Both the position numbers and the translations under genes were made by a program. Of a stretch of 64,000 nucleotides of DNA, positions 35,464 to 47,714 are shown piece after piece. How positions within the stretch are numbered: the stretch's first letter is position 1; every line of letters starts with the position of its first letter. The notes under the pieces are model-generated. The model did not search any database, was not told the DNA's origin, and saw nothing but the letters and a program-made list of their open reading frames with translations. The DNA is from Calonectria ilicicola (taxonomy: Eukaryota > Ascomycota > Sordariomycetes > Hypocreales > Nectriaceae), in NCBI GenBank assembly GCA_020809705.1, contig CP085825.1:4960001-5024000 (forward strand), in the 5' to 3' direction.

Positions 35464-37432
35464 TGTAGCATTTAACTAGGTGGAAGATAATGACCCTTAT
35501 CAACAGCCGATAACTGAATATGCTGCAGGTACCGCTGGTTGATATTGTCTCGTCTCAAATTGGGGTTTGAGCGGCCATAAGATAGCCATGACCGCAAGAT
35601 GTTTGCTTGTCAATGTGTAATGGTGGACTGACACCGCTTTTACACTCGCTCATCCATACCATGCAATGAGGATTGATAATACCAGCTCGTGCGCCTTTAT
35701 CTTCTTCATTATTCATCACATCTCGGTCAAGGAATGCGGGGTCTGTCTGACGTGGAGACTGGTGCTGATGCTCATACATTAGTTAGCCCGGAAACTTGCA
35801 GATAGGTTCCGCAGCCAACTCGGCTGCCGTCGACGACGGCCCTGGCATGGCCTGGCATGGCATGGATGGAATAATGTTGGTCGGCAGCCGGGCTGCTTAT
35901 TCAAACTGTTTCTCCATCCGTAATCATGTCGGATAGAGTAATCAAGGGGCGCGCGGGCTGCTCCACCCGTCGGTGCATATCGGCATGTGGTGGCCAGGAG
36001 ATTTCCGAGGGCAGGACTGAGATTGAGATTGAGACTGAGACTGACATGTAGATAGAGAGAGTGTGCGTGATGTGAACAACGACATAACCGTGTAGAGCCC
36101 GTTGCTCGGCTTTATACGCAATACACAGTACACACCCGTCCCCAGTCCCCACATGCCCTCCCCCAAGACGGGCAGCCCGTTTGCAAAGACTCAGCTGCGT
36201 TGACCATGGCGCTCGCAATCGCGGGTATTTCATACGTGCGTGCGTGTGCGCTCGCCGTGAGAGCAACGGCTTTCCCCCACGGGTGCCCAGCCCCCCGTTG
36301 GAGCTAGCGCTGTTTTGTGGTTCTCAGAGTCCCTGCCCTGTACCGCATCGGGGAGGCGATGCCGATGATGCAATCCAGGCCAGACCCAATCCGAGGCCGA
36401 TTTCTAAGCAACTGCACCGAAAACCGCGCCCCGGGAGAGGGACCGAAAAAAACCACCAACACACAGGTCCATCATGAGGTCCCCCATGAGGTCCCCATGA
36501 GGTCCCGGCTACTCGAGCCCTTTTTTTGCTGGGCGTACTTGTACTGTAGGTACATGACAACCTGCCATCGCCTTTTTTGTTTTTATGTATGTAGCCCGCT
36601 GGGGAAAGGGTATCCACTGCGACATCGTCTTGCTGTCGACTCCCTCCCACTCTGGATCCGCCTTGTTCTCGTCATGATCCTCTCAGCGGCCTTCTGTTAA
36701 TAATTAGCTTTGCGCGCTCTCCCTCTTCTCCTCTAGAACCCCCAGTTCCTCGTTCTAGAACCAATCCCATCATCGCCCCTCTCATAGAACAATCATCTCG
36801 CGCTGCGCTCTCTTCTCACGTGCCTGTCAGAGACGTGGTTTGGCTTGGTTTCGACTGGGCTGTCAAACGCCGACGTCGTCCGACTCCGCTCCGCTCCGGG
36901 TCGTCGCTCACGTCTCCGACCACGCGAGTGCCGAAGTTTTGCGCCGTCGTATTTCAGAGGGTCTGGAATCCACCCCATGGACTTGCCTTGACATATTTTG
37001 CCTCGCACCAGAATACTCGAACATTGTTGCCAAGTCCACTCTGTCCGGCACAATTCAACCACCGCGCCATTTCCCAGACTCCGTCTTGCTCTCAGTCACC
37101 CACATCCCGCCCACGCAATACCCACGGCGCTACAGCGCTGTCACCAACTTGCAGATCTCGGTCCGCAACCTTGGCTGTCGCAATACACCAATCACCCCGG
37201 CCCAGCCGAGTGCATCCCGCGCTCTTGTGGCATCATCGTATTGCACAGCACAGACACTGTAACCCTGGGGTTTTAGTGATCCTTGAGAAAAAAGATTCAC
37301 CCGGCCGCTTGAGCCTTGTCCGTTGCCATCTGATCGCCCGCGCCTCGCAAAGGCGTCGTTTATAAGGCGCTCTCAGACTTTGGTTTCTCACTTTGATCCC
37401 TCATCAACTCCTCACATCTTATACCAGTCATA

Positions 37433-40006
37433 ATGGGTCTCTTGTAAGTTGCATCTGCCATCACATGCCAACCCTCCAAACCTTGCATGTTTTGAATATT
37501 GGGCTAACCGGAGACCAAAAATTTTTTTAGAGCGCTAGGGACTGCACTCGACTGGCCAGAGGCCAAAAAGCGCGCTCCGCAAGTCAGAGAATGGGGCATC
37601 AAGGTAAACACATACCCCCATCGCCAACCTTGTCCCAACACTTTGTTGTTTCTGCTGTTATTTCTGCTGTCACTTTTGCTATTATGAGACCCCCATCTTC
37701 ATGACATAAGATGCTGACGTTGGCGGTGCTGAAAAACAGCAACTATTGGAGATCTGGAATAAAGCCAAGGGCAAGGAGCGTGATGCAATGCTGTGGGGTG
37801 ATGAGGTCAGTTATTCCTTGCATCACGACATAATCACTTCCCCCCGAGCTAACATGTTCATCTAGGTGGAGTACCTAGTTGTTGTATACGCCGAGGACGA
37901 CTCCAAAGTCCTTTTGTCTCTTAGACAAGCTCAGATCTTGGAGGCGCTTGCCGCTGACAAGGAGCTTAAGAGCAAAGGCGGCTGTGTCCCTGACCTCCAA
38001 GAGGAGAACCAAAAGGTGAAAAAATCAAAGTATGCACAGACCTTCGCCCCTTCTCGTTCGTCCATCGACATGTTTTACTGACAGAATTGCTAGAGAGCAC
38101 CCCATCCCCGTGTTCCATCCCGAGTTTGGTCGTTTCATGCTCGAAACGACTCCTGGGAAACCATGGGGTATCGGCTTCAAGGAACTGCTCGATGTCGAGC
38201 CCGACATGAAGCTGCGGAGGAAAATCGCCAAGGAGCATATGTTGTCCACTGAATACCCCATTACTCTGACGACCTTCCCCCGAATTGGTGTTCCGGGCCA
38301 GTTCACAGACCCTTACTACCCAGTTTCGGGGCCCAAGCTGCGATCTCAGTTTGTCCCCGATGAGATTGCCAACCCGCACATCAGATTCCCGACCCTGGCG
38401 GCCAACATCCGGTCTCGGCGCGGCCGCAAGGTTCAAGTTAATGTTCCCGTTTTCCACGACAAGAACACCCCGAATCCTTGGAAGGATCCCACAGTCAACT
38501 ACGACTTGCACAACTGGCCCGAAGATGACGACGTGAGAAATGGTGCCTCCCCGGATAACTTTATCCACATGGATGCCATGGCCTTTGGAATGGGTAGTTG
38601 CTGCTTGCAAATCACCTTCCAGGCAAAGAATATCACCGAAGGTCGACAGATGTACGACCAACTCAGCCCACTCGGGCCCATTATGCTTGCCCTGACTGCG
38701 GCAACACCCGTGTATAAGGGATTCCTCGCCAACACAGATGTTCGATGGAACCAGATTAGCCGAGCGGTAGATTGCAGAACCCCTGAGGAGTTGGGCGAGA
38801 AGGTGAGCATTTTGCCAACCCCTTGCTCAATATGTTGACGCTAACCAACGATGATAGCCTCTGACAAACGGTTCCCGGAGGATACCCAAGTCGCGATATG
38901 CCTCCAACTCGACTTACATCTCAACCGACTCGCGCTTGCGCAAGGAGTACCTCGATCCAGATCTGGTCGTAGACCAGGACATCAAGCAGCAGCTTCTTGA
39001 TGGTGGTATGGACGACCGCCTGGCCACTCACTTTGCTCACCTGTTCATTCGAGATCCAATTGTGGTCTTTGAGGAGGATCTCCAGGAACTGGACCTAACC
39101 AAGACGGATCACTTTGAGAACATCCAGTCAACTAACTGGCAGCACATGAGGTTCAAGCCCCCGCCCGCGGACAACAGCATCGGCTGGCGGGTCGAGTTCC
39201 GATCTATGGAGATTCAAATCACCGATTTCGAGAACGCCGCCTTCTCCGTCTTCATGGTCCTCGTCACTCGAGCGATTCTGTCATTTGATCTCAACTTTTA
39301 TATTCCAATTAAAAAGGTCGACGAGAACATGGAGCGAGCCCACAACGTCGACGCCGTTCTCAAGGACAAGTTCTACTTCCGCAAGAACCCCTTCCCCAGC
39401 CGGCCATCCCGGGCCAACACCGTCACAGGCGACGACAGCCGTCCTGGATCAGCCTATCCTAGCCGACCCGCGACTCCCAGCGGGCCGGTTGAGGACGAGT
39501 ACGAGGAAATGACGGTCAACGACATCATCAACGGGTCACCTGACGGGGACTTCCCCGGCCTTATTCCTATAGTCGAGAGCTATCTCGATAGTGTCAACGT
39601 AGACGTCTCAACTCGCTGCCAGCTCGCGACATATCTTGATCTCATTGGTAAGCGAGCGAGCGGTGAACTTGACACAGCGGCCCGATGGATCCGCAACTTT
39701 GTCGACGTACACCCCCGTTACAAGCACGACAGTGTTGTGGATGACGAGATCCAGCACGATCTCATCGGGGCTGTCATCGCCATCGGGGAGCGCGAGGGCG
39801 CAGGTAAGAACTTTGCCGGGCTCAACATCCACGGGCTTCCCCGACTGCTTAATGGCTTCCGCGGAGGGTGCGGCGAGAAAGCCCCAAACGGAACACACAC
39901 GGCGGGCCAGAACGGGACGGCGACAACAAATGGGAACGGCACAGGATCACTGAAACGGAAGAGCGACTGGATCGACGGCGCAACTGAGACGGCGCAGAAG
40001 GTGTGA
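37433..40006 (+). CDS. gsh1: Glutamate-cysteine ligase catalytic subunit
   Basis: It catalyses the ATP-dependent joining of glutamate and cysteine, the first and rate-limiting step of glutathione synthesis, in the cytosol. Exons are 37433-37443, 37531-37603, 37740-37805, 37866-38029, 38085-38802 and 38858-40006, giving 726 aa. The reconstructed start is MGLLALGTALDWPEAKKRAP, using an 11-nt first exon. Conserved family blocks include EYLVVVYAEDDSKVLLSLRQ, FHPEFGRFMLETTPGKPWG, DAMAFGMGSCCLQITFQAKN (about 268-287) and GWRVEFRSMEIQITDFENAA. Fungus-type Ser/Pro/Arg-rich sequence (about NPFPSRPSRANT to GPVEDEYEE) is inserted before the C-terminal helical part, and an Asn/Gly/Thr-rich tail ends TETAQKV. 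All five introns have consensus borders and keep the frame. Confidence 0.95.
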
Positions 40007-43000
40007 GAGGGCGGGAAGCGCTTCCCCCTGTTTTAGTTTTTTTTCTTGGTCATGCTTGCAGGATTGGTACTTTTTGCTCCTTGTTTCTTTTTCCTGGCTC
40101 ATTTCTTCTTTTGTTTTTAATTTTCACATACTCGGCATAAGCGGCTGGTTGGTTTACAGACTGCGGTGAGCGAGGAGGAGCACAGCGCTTTGACCCAAGA
40201 GTGCGCGCTTGAGGAAAAGAATAGATGATACAGATGATCTCGTTGGTTGGTCGGTCGGTCTATTGGTTAGTTGGGCTCTCAGTTGGGGTGATATTAGCAA
40301 AGCTTGAAGCATCCTCTCGCATCTCCTAGAACGGATGATGGATATGTCACTGCCAAGCCTTTTTTTCTCTCTTTGTGTTGGCCAACTCCGATGCATTCGT
40401 AGAATGAGACACACAGCTCGCCCTATACTCAGTCGGTACAGCTCGGCGCTTTCAACAAAGGCGACTATCGAGAATTGGGCGACACTGCTTGCCTAACTCG
40501 GGCAGGACCTCGTCACCACCATCCCTTTACGTCTCTACGCGCGGCCTGCTCTGCCGTCTTTGCGCTCAGTTCAGCGCTACCGTGAGACATGCCGTGGTAA
40601 TTTTTCAGCTCCGCCATAGTCCGCCAAGGCAAACATCTCAAATACATCAAGGCCGCAGACGAAAGTATGTCTTGGTGCAAGTAGGTGTGGGGGCAAAGTT
40701 TGGGCTTAGCTGCGGCCTCACTTGTTAGTCGTCCTCCTATGGCCTCCCACCTCCCACCTCCCAATGTTCCTCCTTCTGAGACACCTCAGCCATCGCAGAC
40801 ACACACGAGCAAGTCACAGATCTCGTAGCAGGGGAGCGGGGAGGCTAGCAGAGTAAATCACGCCACTTCAATGGGATAAAAAAAGGCTTCGCGCGTCAAC
40901 GACACGCTCACGCACCCTCCCTTACGCGGAGACGGACCTTGTGCCCGTATCCGAAAGACAACAAACGACTCACGACCGACGGTCTAGATCATCTCCTGAG
41001 AGCAAAATGCCGTGTATCTGCTCATTCCACGGGATGTTTGTCTGTGACATATTTCTCCCCCCACCTGTGCACATTTCGGATGACAGCCATCCGGATATCG
41101 ATCCAGGATGCAAGCAGGGTCTCGCGAGACAATGAACATGACAAAACACACCACGGAGACCCAGATCGACGCCGGCTCACCGGTCAAGCACCTGGCACAA
41201 CCGGTGAAGGAGTAAAACGCTTCTTTCTGGGGGGAGGGGAGGAGGGGGGTTGCCCACCCACACTCTCCATTTAAACCCTCCAACGGGCTTTTTTCCTGCA
41301 GCTCTATCCCGCCGATTTCACTGGGACGCTACGCCGCAGGTGGATGCCTCGATTTGAGATGTTGCACCGAGTCGTTGCTTTTTCTGCAAGGGAGTGAGGA
41401 GAGTCGATAGCGCCGTGTTTGTGGACAAATGGTATCTGGGAAAATACATCGCAGGGTGGTCACAAAAGAGGGCATGTAGCGAGGTGATGAACAAAGGAAA
41501 AAAAAAAACATATGCACGCTACAAGATGCATGTCTCTGCTGCAGGCAAGCGACCACGCCGCGCTTCGCCAAACGAAATGACAGCCACGGCCGACCAGACA
41601 GACAGACAGACAGTCATCACGTCACAAGAACTGGCCACGATCTAGATTAGCACGGGAGAGGGCCGGGCAGTCTAAGCCGGGTGCATCCGATAAGCGAGCG
41701 CATCCCGCGGGAAATGACTGGACTATTGTTTTTGATGCAGAGCGGAGAGCTGAAAAAGCACCCAGCGATGGGCGGTGCGGTGCAATAGTCATGGACCGTA
41801 ACCGGACGAGGAAGTGATCGCCCCAGGCCGACAGAGGGGGTGTGTGCTGTGAGCGTCTGGTGGAGCAGACGGCTGGACTTCCGATTAAAGTGACAAATAG
41901 GAGGTGAAGAGCTGAGTTGCGATGAGTGACTTTGATGCAAGATGCGAGATGCGAGATCAGAAATGCAAGATGCGACATGTGACCTAATCAATGCCTAGGG
42001 CAGAAAAGAAGAAAGGAAAGAGCATAGGAGGGAGGGGGGGGGTGAGAGCATAGTTTGTTGCGACCGATCCGAGCCGCTGGACGGATGGAAACCGTCGTCA
42101 CTCTTGGGGCAGATTCCGACGATCAGGAAGCGAAGGCAGCAGCCAAGAGACTATTTTGCCGTGAATCGAGTTGACTGGTCAGATTAGGGTTTCTTTGAGA
42201 AACCTGCCGGTTCAATTGAGGGTGTGAGCGAGACTAAAATGTGTGAGAAGTCCACTAAAAATTCGGAGAGAGGAAAGAAATCGAGAGAGGGAAAAAACGA
42301 CAGGCAAGGGGAGGGGGTGTAATGCAGAGTTGTGGACTCAGTGGAGTTTGTGAATTCTCACTAGGACTGGTCGAATTGAAACCTCTTGTCATCTTTTTTT
42401 TTTCTTGCTACTTCTCTCAAAATGTGATGAAACCCGCCGAGGTGGTTGTGTCTTGGATTGGAGATGAATTTGAAATCCGAAAAGTGACTGATAAGATGGC
42501 GCTTCCTAGGATACTCCTAGCAAACACCACCACCACCACCCTAGGGGAAATGCAACTCTCTATAGACGACCCGCGCGGAGCAGACTGCCCAAAAAAGCGC
42601 AACAACCTCGCGACCGGCCGTTTTTTTATAGGATGAAGACGGGGGCAACTAATGATAGCACACACACACGACCCACCAAAGCATCGGTAGTTTGCTGCTG
42701 TAGTATCCTATGTACTGTGTATGCACATGTCAACTTTCTTGCCTAGCTCCTGATGATCGTGTGTCAAGGGCGTGTGACGGAAATGCCGAGGTCCCAAGAA
42801 AGAGAGAGAAGGAGAAGGGTCCCGGGAGTTACTGCGAGATCTGAAATGGGCATGCATGTGTCTGAGATGGGTTGATGCATCGGAGGGTCCCAATGAGGGC
42901 TTTGTCTCATTTCATCTTCTTCTCTTCATATTGGCCGCCGCCCCGCTTGTGAGCGACAGCTTCCTGTTTATAGCGGGAAAAAGGTCCTAGTGGGGCTTTG

Positions 43001-46000
43001 GAGTTGATCTAACAATTCGATACAAATTGCCCAAACAGGACGTGTCCCACCAGCGACTATATTGCATCTCACACCTTAACGCCCCGACCGCCCCTTCATT
43101 CCAGACGCAGTAGTGACCATCTTAGTCTCGCTTTCAAGCCGCTCCTCCCCTCCCCTTCCCTCCCCTAAAAAAAATCCTATTTTAAAATTTTCCATGTCTG
43201 CTGAAAGCAATTCCATGTTGTAATTGGGACATCCCGCTCCACCACACCCCCAGGCATCACCCGCGCACAGACGATGAGAGTCGCGTGGCTCTCGCACACT
43301 CCGACCACCCAATCCGATCCAGTGAGGATCATCGCCGATCACTCGGGTTGTGGTTCGCTTTCTCCGCTGCTTGCCCTAGATATTTTCTCAACGCAAGGGC
43401 CTAAGCCAGAAGGACCACTCGGAAATATTTGTGCATGCGAAAAGCGTCAAAATTCCGCTGACGCTGACGCCGCTGGTAAAGACATTGGAGCGACCAGGGG
43501 TGTGTCATTGACACCTTACGGCAACTTCCATCATACAGTTTGGTTCAACTCGACCAAGCGTCATGCAACTGTTTCCCAAACCGAGTCGTTTGCTTGATTT
43601 CCCTAGATTGCAGTTTCTTCACCGTTGCCAATTGCAAGGGGCCTGGATAGTTGCCCTGGGAGGGACTATGCAAGTTGTCCCCATAGCACAATGTCTCAGT
43701 CCCTGATGTCCCGTCTCAGATCTGCGGAATGATATGGGCAATAAGGGTCCAAAACATCAGGCCATTTCCAGATAGTGATATCTCTTTCGTTTCCCTCTTC
43801 GGGTATGCCTCCGTTAGTCCCAATAGCCAAGGGGGTAAGCAAAGCGTTTGCACAGAAAACTACGTTGAACCCTGCCCCCAAATCTCTAAGAACCGGCACC
43901 GAAACCACTGCCCCACGATTGGGGCTTTCCTCCATCTGCCTCCTGCCGCCTTAGCTAGCACTCACACGTAAAAGATGATGGCAATAAAGCTGTAATGATG
44001 GTGCGAGTCAAGGAGCACCCTGTCTCCAGCCACGAGGGAAAGACCCCATCACATTCCAAGACATGCATCTCCATGGTTGCTTTTGGTTGCCTTCTGGCCT
44101 CTCTCTCCCCGTGTACTATCCACGCCCATTACTACACATTCGCTTCGGGCGCATGTGAGTATGGATGTATGGGTGTACGCTCAAGCCCTCCGCACGCAAC
44201 CCAGACGCTTGGGCGCGACATGGCTGGGCCAGTCGGAGACGTCGAGTGGTGGTGACATCTCATATTTCTTCTCCTCTGATTTTTTTTTTTTTCTGAGGAG
44301 ACAACAGAGGGGGCTTACTATTTTTTTTTCTCAAGCCCCACGTGGCCGGGACGGCATGAGATGTGGGCCGTGAGCTTCACACCCAGGAATGAGGGCAGTC
44401 AAGTTACGCGTGGCTGAGACAAGCGGATGTCTGTCCACATCGAGGTATGGAGCGGCCGCGCAGCCATCAGCCTTTTTGGGGGCCCGGCAGGGTGATGATG
44501 ATGCGACGAAGGACAAGACCGAGGAGAAAGGGCATGCAGAGTGCGCCTGATGACGTTAGTGGTCAAGGGTCAAAGCAAAAGAAAGAGGAGAACGTGGAAG
44601 TGACGACGTTGGCTGCAGGATTCCAAGCGGAGTGAGCGAGATGTGACAAGTTTTAATCATGTTGCTTTTTGGGTCCCGTTGAAAGTTTGTTTGGCCGTCT
44701 CAGCTAGACAGCTTGAGCATGATTCAAGGTGAGGACTCGTTTCTCTCCAAGTCAACCATCTCGGTGTGACCTTGACCCGACTCGATACCCGTCAATGGCA
44801 TTGACGTGGGCGCAAAAGCAAAGCTGGCAGAGCCGATTGAAAGCGAACTAGAAAGCAAGGAAGACAGCGAGAGAGAGAGGCAGAGAGACAGAGAGACAGA
44901 GAGAACTGAGGGGCGACGGGCGACGGAAGGCGGCAGCACGCCGTGACGCTTGCTCTGCTCAATGGACCGGCTCTCGCTCGCTGCACATTTGAATGTATTA
45001 AATCGAACCAACCATCTTGCAAGGCAGAGTTGACTCGCATTTCGGCAACCATCCGAGAAGAACGCCGCAGCTCCGCACACAAGGGTAGGACTGGATTAAC
45101 CAAGCACTTACAAACACGCGGCATTAGGGTGAACCAAGCATTCAACCTGCCGCCTGTCCTGTGCCACCGTTACCGGGGAAGAAAGAAGAAAAAAAATGGA
45201 ATGGAGATCTGAGCAGAGGTGCAGATTCGCGTGCTTGCAGAGACCGTCTCTGATGGAGTGGCACACACCATAAGGGGGGGCAGCGCCAAGATGGAACGTA
45301 GGGTTGAAAGGGGGGAGCACAGCGCATACGAGATGTCGTCCTCCGACCAAGGTTGTAGTGGCCTGTTTCTTTTTTTTCTCTCATTATTTCTTTCTTTTGC
45401 TCCCTTCCTCTTCCAATAAATGTAGGTGACGGACTGGGTTCTGTCTGCATGCGACAGAGCATGCATACTTGGATGTATAAACGTGGGGGTGGTTTCTAGC
45501 AAGGTAATGGACCTGGCGCCTTGCAAGGATTGTTCATGGTGATGGCACGACCAGTAGCCACCACCAGCCAAGGCCGAAAGGGAGTGGCGAAGAGGGAATT
45601 GCGCACAGCAGCTGTGAGCAACACGGAAACCGGGCCAAGGCATCGAGGCGTTTGGGCTGGATGTTTTCTCGTGCATCTACATCTCGAATGCCTTTGGGCA
45701 TCAAGACGTCTAGTGTAGGTGCCGTTCATGCCCGTCTGCAGTGATCTCTTGAACACCTCGCAAACTGCTGTGTAACGTTTGTTCAGTATAGAACCATAGG
45801 CACGGCAAAGCACACAAGGGGAAAATAGCATACCCGACTTCAATTCTGTGCGCCATGGTCTCGTCCCTGGGGACCTCTCGCCTACACCCGCATACATCAT
45901 ACACCATAGTCATCATACACCATACACCATACACATACACCCACACTCACTCTCTCACTCCCTTACTCCCTCACTCTACTATCCTATTCTGTCCTCCCGC

Positions 46001-46192
46001 CAATATCATAATCCTAGACACAGCAACACAGCAGCAACCACACCCACCTGCGCAACGCACGTTCCCGTGTCCGATGAGCTGAAGCAAGCTACCCGTTCGT
46101 CAGATCTCCCCAACCCCGGGGGTCGTGCTCGCTACCTTGTGCCTCCGCTCCGTGCTGCTCGACTTGGCACTGTCCTATTCTGTTCCGCTCTT

Positions 46193-46215
46193 GGGAGGGG
46201 AGGGGGAGGGGGGGG
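46193..46215 (+). other. G-quadruplex motif
   Basis: Four G runs of 3, 4, 5 and 8 bases are separated by single A residues. This satisfies the classical G3+N1-7 rule with the shortest possible loops, which favours a stable parallel quadruplex on the plus strand. Confidence 0.75.
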
Positions 46216-46707
46216 TCCTCCCTGCGCCTTTCCACCTGTCTTGCACCTCTCTCCTGCGTGTAACTCGTCCTTCCTCTCGCTAGCTCTCTGACATGCCCCC
46301 TCCCCCCCTTTGGCCCGCGCCGGAGAGACCCTATGTGTATGTGCATGTTCGCATTGGGCATGGGCCATGGCGTTTTGCTTTTTTCTCGTCGTTTTTTCTT
46401 GGCGGCTACACCCTCGTCGTCGGCGGCTCTATGATGGAATATCGACATGTCGTTTCTCGCCCCTCGATGCGGCAACCGGTGAAGACTTTGGTACATGAGA
46501 ATTGATTCATAGGAAAGGCCGGTCGGTTTCTCGGGAACCCACCATTATAACGTTGATACTTGCTTGCTCGGCTTTGCTGCCCAACCCGCCGTTGTCAAAC
46601 CACCATCACCTCTGCTGAGATGCCTGCTTCGCCCGCTGGGGTCCATGGCCTGATGTGGCTTGTTTGTTCTACCCACCCACCCAGCTTCAGTTGTAGATCT
46701 GCGACAC

Positions 46708-46730
46708 GGGGGGAGGGGGAGGGGGAGGGG
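46708..46730 (+). other. G-quadruplex motif
   Basis: Runs of 6, 5, 5 and 4 G are separated by single A residues, again on the plus strand and about 500 bp from the motif at 46193. It is noncoding and lies beyond the 3' end of nsdD. Confidence 0.75.
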
Positions 46731-47714
46731 ACGGTCCCCAGTGGAAAGCCCATGGTCAATGGCAGATGACAATCCTTTCTCCATCCTGCCTGCCCTCAGC
46801 TTGCCCGCTCCGTCCTACCCTGAGACAACGGTATAGGTGATACAGAGCACATCACAGACAAGGCACCAGACGGCAATCTCATGCAATGTCAAATTCATCT
46901 GAGATTGCTTAACCACCCACCGAGTAGGCTTGCTCATTCCCCGAAACTTGAACAATGCCCGGCTCAGCACTCGGGTATCACACACATGCAACACGCATAC
47001 AGATGCAGGCCGCAGACCAGACCAGATACATGCACCATACACACACACACATTTACACCATTCCCCTAGCAGCCCAAACACCCAATTCCTTCCACTCGGG
47101 CACCTGTCATGACCGACCTGTGCTCCCAATGGTGTGTGTTCAACTCGGTACCAATCGAAAAGGTCAGCCCATACCCGAGGGATCACTTGAGACATGTGCC
47201 GACCCAACCTTCCAGCCCGCATCAGCCCTTCTCTCTAAACTCACGTCCCCAGCATAGTGCACTGTAATACCGGTCACAAGACAGCACCGTAAACTCCATA
47301 GGCTTCAAATGATCTGCGTTGATTCTTTTCCATTGCTCCATGTCCCTTGGCTCTCCACAACTGTGAGGCAAGAAATCTCTTTTTGTCTAGGAATTCACGA
47401 ATCCGTCTCTCCACACCCAGTGCCAACTAAAAAATAAAAAAAGTAAAAATTCCCATACCCCAACGACCCTTTGATAAAAAAACGCCTGCAATGCTGGGGA
47501 TCCATCCGCCCAATCCGAGGTATCCGCCGTGTAAAACATATATACATGGGACGACTTATATGCGTCAATTCAAAAATCGGGTATTATTAAACGTCGAATG
47601 TTGCGTTGCCTCGCACGCATGTCATTAGATCAATCGCGAGTTTGATCATGGACACATCGCGTGCAATCAAGACTTCACCCCGTCGAAACTGACAGGTGGT
47701 GATTGTGGTGCATC

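Larger units (their letters stand above)
31905..37432. other. 5.5-kb divergent gap between igo1 and gsh1
   Basis: No intact gene recognised. It holds simple-sequence tracts: an ATGGC-rich palindromic stretch at 32871-32900, an A/T tract at 33252-33306, GGCGTT/GGCGCT repeats at 34238-34270, GA then GT runs at 35399-35463, and GAGATT/GAGACT repeats at 36015-36044. Two overlapping open frames (36820-37365 and 36840-37262) lie just before gsh1 and are treated as leader ORFs. Confidence 0.45.
40007..47714. other. 7.7-kb gap between the 3' ends of gsh1 and nsdD
   Basis: Two convergent genes flank this long gene-free interval. It contains simple sequence (GA-rich 44868-44904, CACCATA repeats 45890-45945), homopolymer T runs (44280-44292), a G-run at 42029-42042, and two clear G-quadruplex motifs (46193-46215, 46708-46730). 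Frames are short and none reads as a known protein. An unspliced or multi-exon noncoding RNA could lie here but cannot be shown from sequence. Confidence 0.45.
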
